From Linnemannia hyalina (Eukaryota > Mortierellomycota > Mortierellomycetes > Mortierellales > Mortierellaceae), in the NCBI GenBank assembly GCA_019671135.1, contig JAHRHY010000006.1, positions 310,001 to 374,000 on the forward strand: 64,000 nt of DNA, written 5' to 3'. How positions within the stretch are numbered: the first letter of the stretch is position 1; the number at the start of each line of letters is the position of its first letter. Below are positions 60,011 to 64,000 of this stretch, in pieces. Position numbers and translations under genes: made by a program. Below the pieces are notes generated by a model. It saw only the letters and a list, made by a program, of their open reading frames with translations, was not told the DNA's origin and ran no database searches.

Positions 60011-61465
60011 ATGAAAATATCAACCATACTACTCTCACTCGCCATCGCAACACTCGTCTTCGCAGATGAAGATTCAACCACCTCGGTCTTTGAGGTCCCC
60101 CTCATCCACAACCCAGCCTACCGTGGCGACTTTCAAGCCCAGATGCAGAAAATGAGATACAGGTGACCAACGAAAGCTTTTACCAAACATTTGGGGAGAT
60201 CCTCTGTGGCCGAATGTGGGGGAATGTAATGTCCCAACACTCACTATCAATTTTCGTGTCTTTGTGCGTACGTGGGTAGATATGGCTCGCCAGAAACTAT
60301 TGCAGCGGCCACGAAGGGTGTTGGATTGGTCCCCGTTACCGACCCTTCTTTTGACTCCGAAGTAAGCTTACACATATTCTTTTTATGTCACCATGTCCTT
60401 CCCCCCTACCAAGTCTGGACACTGACAACTAACACTACTGTTCTCTTCCCGCCTTCGTCAATGCTCCTCATCCTACCAAAAAAAAAATAGTACTACGGTC
60501 CAGTCAAGATCGGCACACCCGGCCAGACATTCAACATGAACTTTGACACAGGCTCCGCTGATATCTGGTTAGCCTCCTCAACCTGCCCTACCGCTGCCTG
60601 CAAATCCCACCGTGGCTTCAACTCCTCTTCCTCCGCCACCTTCACCCTCGACCCGGCCGAGCGGCGCTTCCAACTCGTATACGGAGACGGATCCTATGCT
60701 TCGGGTCACATCGGCACCGATATGGTCAATGTCGGAGGGATACAGATCCGACAGACGATTGGGCTGGCGACAAATGAGAGTTCGGAATTTGGGGTTTCGA
60801 AGATGGATGGGATGTTTGGGTTGTCGTTTAGTTCCTTTGAGTCTGTCCCCGGGGTGCAGACGTTTATGACGAATGCGATTGCGGAAAAGGCGGTGGCTCT
60901 CCCGGTTGTGTCGGCTTATTTGCCGTCTTTGAGGAGGAGTGGTGGTAAGGGCGGGCATTACTTGTTTGGAGCGATTGATTCGACAAAGTTCCAAGGAGAC
61001 TTGACATATGTCCCTGTGACCGTCAAGGGGTACTGGCAAGTCGCCGTTCAAGACGTCCTGGTCTCTGGTCAATCTCTCGACAGCTCCTACCAGGGGATCA
61101 TCGACACTGGCACAACACTCGTCATCCTGGACAACATGACCGCCGCCGCGGTACATTCCAAGATCGATGGCGCCAATTTCGACGCGCAGAAAAAAGGTTG
61201 GACCGTCCCTTGCTCGTTGAGTAAAGCCACCACGGGGTCGGTCGGGTTCAAGTTGGCGGGGAGGGTATTTGAAGTACCGATGGCGGATATTGTATGGGAG
61301 CCTGTTGAGAAGGGGAAGGGTAAGCCTGGTGAGGAGATTTGTTATTCGGGGGTGCAGAGTATGGGTCTTCCTGTTTGGGTCTTGGGGGATGTGTTTATCA
61401 AGAACAATTATTGTGTTTTCGACCAGTCTGATGTTCCTTCTGTTGGCATTGCTCCTCTTAAGTGA
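60011..61465 (+). CDS. Secreted pepsin-type aspartic protease (copy 2), 402 aa
   Basis: Exons 60011-60162, 60280-60361 and 60491-61465. A signal peptide (MKISTILLSLAIATLVFA) and a shorter propeptide precede YYGPVKIGTPGQTFNMNF. Catalytic aspartates are D97 (DTGSADIW) and D283 (IIDTGTTL). The flap is LVYGDGSYASG, and the end WVLGDVFIKNNYCVFDQS matches copy 1. The middle of the protein (ALPVVSAYLPS, HYLFGAID, FQGDLTYVPVT) is nearly identical to copy 1, while the segments around residues 110-135 differ. Codon choice changes along exon 3: C-ending codons dominate early, then G/T-ending codons from about 60780 to 60970 and again from about 61260, unlike copy 1. The pair probably diversified in specificity or regulation. 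Confidence 0.94.
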
Positions 61466-61515
61466 ATAAAAAAGGTGTATGGATTTTTGACGCGTCGTCT
61501 CGGAGTGTGAATGGA

Positions 61516-61532
61516 GGGGGGGGGGGGGGGGG
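61516..61532 (+). repeat. Run of 17 G
   Basis: Seventeen consecutive G lie 51 bp after the copy-2 protease stop, in the gap between converging genes. The run may be unstable in length or form a quadruplex. Its length may be a sequencing estimate. Confidence 0.9.
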
Positions 61533-61988
61533 CGCAAGGAGGCGATCACTTTTTAATTGACGCGATTTGATAGAGAACACTTTTGTGGATGTTTGTCGAG
61601 TGGAGGAAGAGGAGGAGGGAACGAGGTGACCATATTGATCCTATTTCTGAACGGACGCGTCTATTATTTTTCTCTCATCTCCAGCGCCCAGTGAGGAGAG
61701 AAAGAAAGTAAGAGAAAGAGAGAGAAGAGGAAGTGGGAAAGAAAAAAGAGAGAGTGTGTGTGTGAGAGCATAGGGAGGGAGTGTGAGATGGTGACATCAA
61801 AGGGAAGAAAAGCCAGACTAGATATCGGCCGTCCACATTCCCACCCCCACACTCAAAAAAATAATTTAAAACTCGCATAAAAAGTCGTTACACCATTTTG
61901 CTCGTTTTTTTCCATTATGTGTTTAAACGTAAAATGTCTCCTTTTTTGCCCGTCCTATTTTATTATTGTGATTCCCACAAGAGTCGTT

Positions 61989-63560
61989 CTAGCTCACGAT
62001 GAACGACCACCTACCAAATCTCGGTGTGAAGTGAATATTATCGTTCCTGACACCCCGCGCCTCAAACAACTCAAACATTGCCTCCCAGTCCTCAGAGTGC
62101 TGTGTCAACGGGCCCGTGAACTCTCGTAGTCGCGGCCAGTGCTTCAACATCCATTCTATATCATCGGGGCGGGCATTGTCGAATGTCTTCTCGACCCTTA
62201 CGGCTCGGAGCTGGAGTGAGTTGGTCATCTGGCCCAGTCCTGAATCTAGTCTCCATTGTAATGGTGGGCCTTGTTTCTTGAGAGGGGTTGTTGTAGTTGT
62301 TGGTGTTGTGTTGACGGTGGCTGTGGCTGTGTCGATAGAGGAGTACTCCCACATAAAGTCCTCGTCCACGTCCAGGCTCTGGAGTTGCTCAAGTCGGGAG
62401 AGGTGCCAAAAGACTGTCGGGCTGAAAAGATTATCATTGTCTGTGTCGTTGTCAAAGTAGAGACGGAGCCGCTTTAACCGTCGACACACCCACGGCAGAG
62501 GGTTCGCCTGCAGATCACTGAACGCAACATGAAACGCCTCCAGATCCTCGAGTTGCGTACAGTTGTGCAAGATCTCCAGAACCATCATACTCGTCACTCG
62601 GACACATTCCCGTAGATGCAGTGCCTGTATTCCCGTGAACTGACGGATCCTGAGCCAATCAAAACATTGCGGACCAAACGCCTTTGCGTCCATTTCGAGG
62701 CTCGTCAGTGCAGGCAGGCGACGCATAACGACCGAGAGAACTTCATCCGACTCTGTGACACCTGTTAGACAAAGACCCTGCAACTGCGCCCATGTCGTCT
62801 GTTCCAACGCCTCTGCAAATTGCGGGATAGGAAGTTCAGATCCTGCCATCTCCCATCGCATCCTTGTCAGGTTGGGGCAGCGCTTGAGCCACTCGAGATG
62901 AATGATAGTGTTATTGACATCGCTATGAGCAGTGTTGATCCCGAGCGTGATCCGATCCAGTCCCAGAAACAAGATCGGTGGCACCAGATCCGACAAGAGC
63001 CCATCCCGACCAAAACATGCAACCTCCCTGAACCGCGCACAAGTCCCCCAGAACGCATTCACAGGCGCCCTCCCCAACAGATCAAAAACCCCCGTCAGCC
63101 GCAGCGACCTCGCCCGCCGCAGCGTTATCGTAATTGCCTCCCAAAACTCATTCGACGGCGTATGATTGGCAAGATGGATCGTCAAATCCTGAATCGTCGG
63201 GTTTAATCGAATCAACGCCGTATTATTAACCTCCTGCTGAGCCGATCCCTGAGCCCGTCGTGTTGGGTTAGCGCCCTTGAAGTGGATCTCGAGTGAACAC
63301 AGCGCCGGAAAGACGATGCGGTAGTATTCTGGAGGGATGGTTCCGAAATTGTGGAGGCGCTGGACAGACTCGGCGTTGGTTTGGAGGTGTGTGACAATGG
63401 GGAGTTTGCCGGTTTGGAGGGTAACGTCGTTCCAGATGAGGTGGGAGAGAGATTGGTGGAGGTGGCGGCAGGTACGGATTGCGGTGATGATGTCGCGTTT
63501 GGTGAGGAAGGTTCCGATGTAAGTAATGATTTCTTCTGGAAGATCTGTGATGTGTGCCAT
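61989..63560 (-). CDS. F-box / leucine-rich-repeat protein, 523 aa
   Basis: The gene is a single exon. ATG 63560 starts MAHITDLPEEIITYIGTFLT, followed by KRDIITAIRTCRHLHQSLSH and LIWNDVTL, a complete F-box (residues about 5-45). Repeats follow: LCSLEIHFKGANP, IQDLTIHLANH, CPNLTRMRWEMAG, LPALTSLEMDAKAF, CRRLKRLRLYFDND and LEQLQSLDVDEDF. The tail holds a threonine run and PDDIEWMLKHWPRLREFTGP. It is a substrate-selecting SCF subunit by family; the target is unknown. The next gene upstream, cut by the window edge, repeats the same tail motif, so the two are tandem paralogues. Confidence 0.88.
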   Translation of the reverse strand: MAHITDLPEEIITYIGTFLTKRDIITAIRTCRHLHQSLSHLIWNDVTLQTGKLPIVTHLQTNAESVQRLHNFGTIPPEYYRIVFPALCSLEIHFKGANPTRRAQGSAQQEVNNTALIRLNPTIQDLTIHLANHTPSNEFWEAITITLRRARSLRLTGVFDLLGRAPVNAFWGTCARFREVACFGRDGLLSDLVPPILFLGLDRITLGINTAHSDVNNTIIHLEWLKRCPNLTRMRWEMAGSELPIPQFAEALEQTTWAQLQGLCLTGVTESDEVLSVVMRRLPALTSLEMDAKAFGPQCFDWLRIRQFTGIQALHLRECVRVTSMMVLEILHNCTQLEDLEAFHVAFSDLQANPLPWVCRRLKRLRLYFDNDTDNDNLFSPTVFWHLSRLEQLQSLDVDEDFMWEYSSIDTATATVNTTPTTTTTPLKKQGPPLQWRLDSGLGQMTNSLQLRAVRVEKTFDNARPDDIEWMLKHWPRLREFTGPLTQHSEDWEAMFELFEARGVRNDNIHFTPRFGRWSFIVS

Positions 63561-63740
63561 GGCAGGCCTTGTTGTCGTTGTTGGTTGAATGTAAAAGACG
63601 AAAGAGAGCGTGACAACAGAAATTGGTGGTCAAATTAAAGGGAACACGTTTCGACACCGTGCCACTTTTAAAATAATCAATGTGAGACAAAGATAATTAT
63701 GAAAAGATAACTCTTAACAGTGTTATTCGTATTTGATCAG

Positions 63741-64000
63741 CTACAATCTACTATGCCACTCGTCTTTCGCTTCCAGAATGACATTATGCTGCCCAAACAT
63801 ACTCACAAAACGCTTCCTAGTCACCGCATCCTGCGACAGGCTACAAGTCACCTTCTCCAGAACTGGCCACTGACCCAACATCCACTGGGCATCCTCCATC
63901 TGTGCATCGTGATGCAAGCTGTTAATCGTCACCGTCCTCTGTCGCCTCAGAGTAGAAAGATGCCGCAGTCTCGAATCCAGCCGCCATCGGAGTGAACTCA
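63741..64000 (-). CDS. F-box/LRR-type protein, C-terminal part (cut by window edge)
   Basis: The frame is open from the window end to the stop at 63741-63743. It reads LRWRLDSRLRHLSTLRRQRT, then MEDAQWMLGQWPVLEKVTCS and FVSMFGQHNVILE. This matches the tail of the neighbouring protein (LQWRLDSGLGQMTNSL; PDDIEWMLKHWPRLREFTGP) in order and spacing. The F-box and start lie beyond the window. No lesion is seen in the visible 86 codons. Confidence 0.75.
   Translation of the reverse strand, partial: SSLRWRLDSRLRHLSTLRRQRTVTINSLHHDAQMEDAQWMLGQWPVLEKVTCSLSQDAVTRKRFVSMFGQHNVILEAKDEWHSRL

Overview
The window is nuclear DNA of an intron-rich fungus. Short GT-AG introns with CTAAC-type branch sites, small intergenic gaps and a standard set of fungal housekeeping genes support this. 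An SMCR8-type longin/DENN protein, an SH3-PX-BAR sorting nexin and a large stock of F-box/leucine-rich-repeat (LRR) genes and relics point to an early-diverging lineage, most likely Mortierellomycotina. That placement is inference; no rRNA or marker gene is present.

Layout. 0-7 kb is an accessory, decaying region. It holds a broken basic protein, a frameshifted gene, two zinc-finger genes facing away from each other (one with a nonsense codon inside its third finger), three different tandem-repeat arrays (one made of perfect hairpins, two sharing a core in opposite orientation), and a dead F-box/LRR gene. 7.6-11.5 kb is housekeeping: V-ATPase subunit c, Asterix (ER PAT complex) and mitochondrial single-strand DNA-binding protein. 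12-14 kb is a ruined member of a multi-module family. 14.9-28.8 kb is housekeeping again: an MDM1/SNX13-type tether (TM-PXA-RGS-PX-nexin C), mitochondrial ribosomal protein mL53, an SNX9-type protein and ferrochelatase. 28.9-41.2 kb is accessory: a second ruined member of the same family, a large intact gene ending in a homogenised Sel1 array, an F-box/LRR gene and an F-box relic. 41.5-56.4 kb holds SMCR8, an uncharacterised gene, NOL11/UTP8 and the RNA polymerase I subunit A49. 57.9-61.5 kb holds two tandem secreted pepsin-type proteases. 62-64 kb holds two more F-box/LRR genes, the last cut by the window edge.

Functional themes. Two genes serve ribosome production (NOL11 for Pol I transcription and small-subunit processing, A49 for Pol I itself). 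Several act on endomembranes (VMA3, Asterix, MDM1-like, SNX9-like, SMCR8) and three in mitochondria (RIM1, mL53, HEM15). All exon chains given here were read by eye; each closes in frame from ATG to stop, with GT-AG borders.

Most interesting signal. A modular family is spread over the window: an N-terminal module with a DI-x-x-LFP core (49 kb gene and 12 kb pseudogene), a coiled linker, a module with 'FIVLPK' and 'P-T/A-E-F' motifs (12, 31 and 36.8 kb), LRR-like repeats and, in one gene, Sel1 repeats. Two of the four loci are dead. The architecture recalls rapidly evolving recognition proteins, but no nucleotide-binding motif is visible and the function is unknown.
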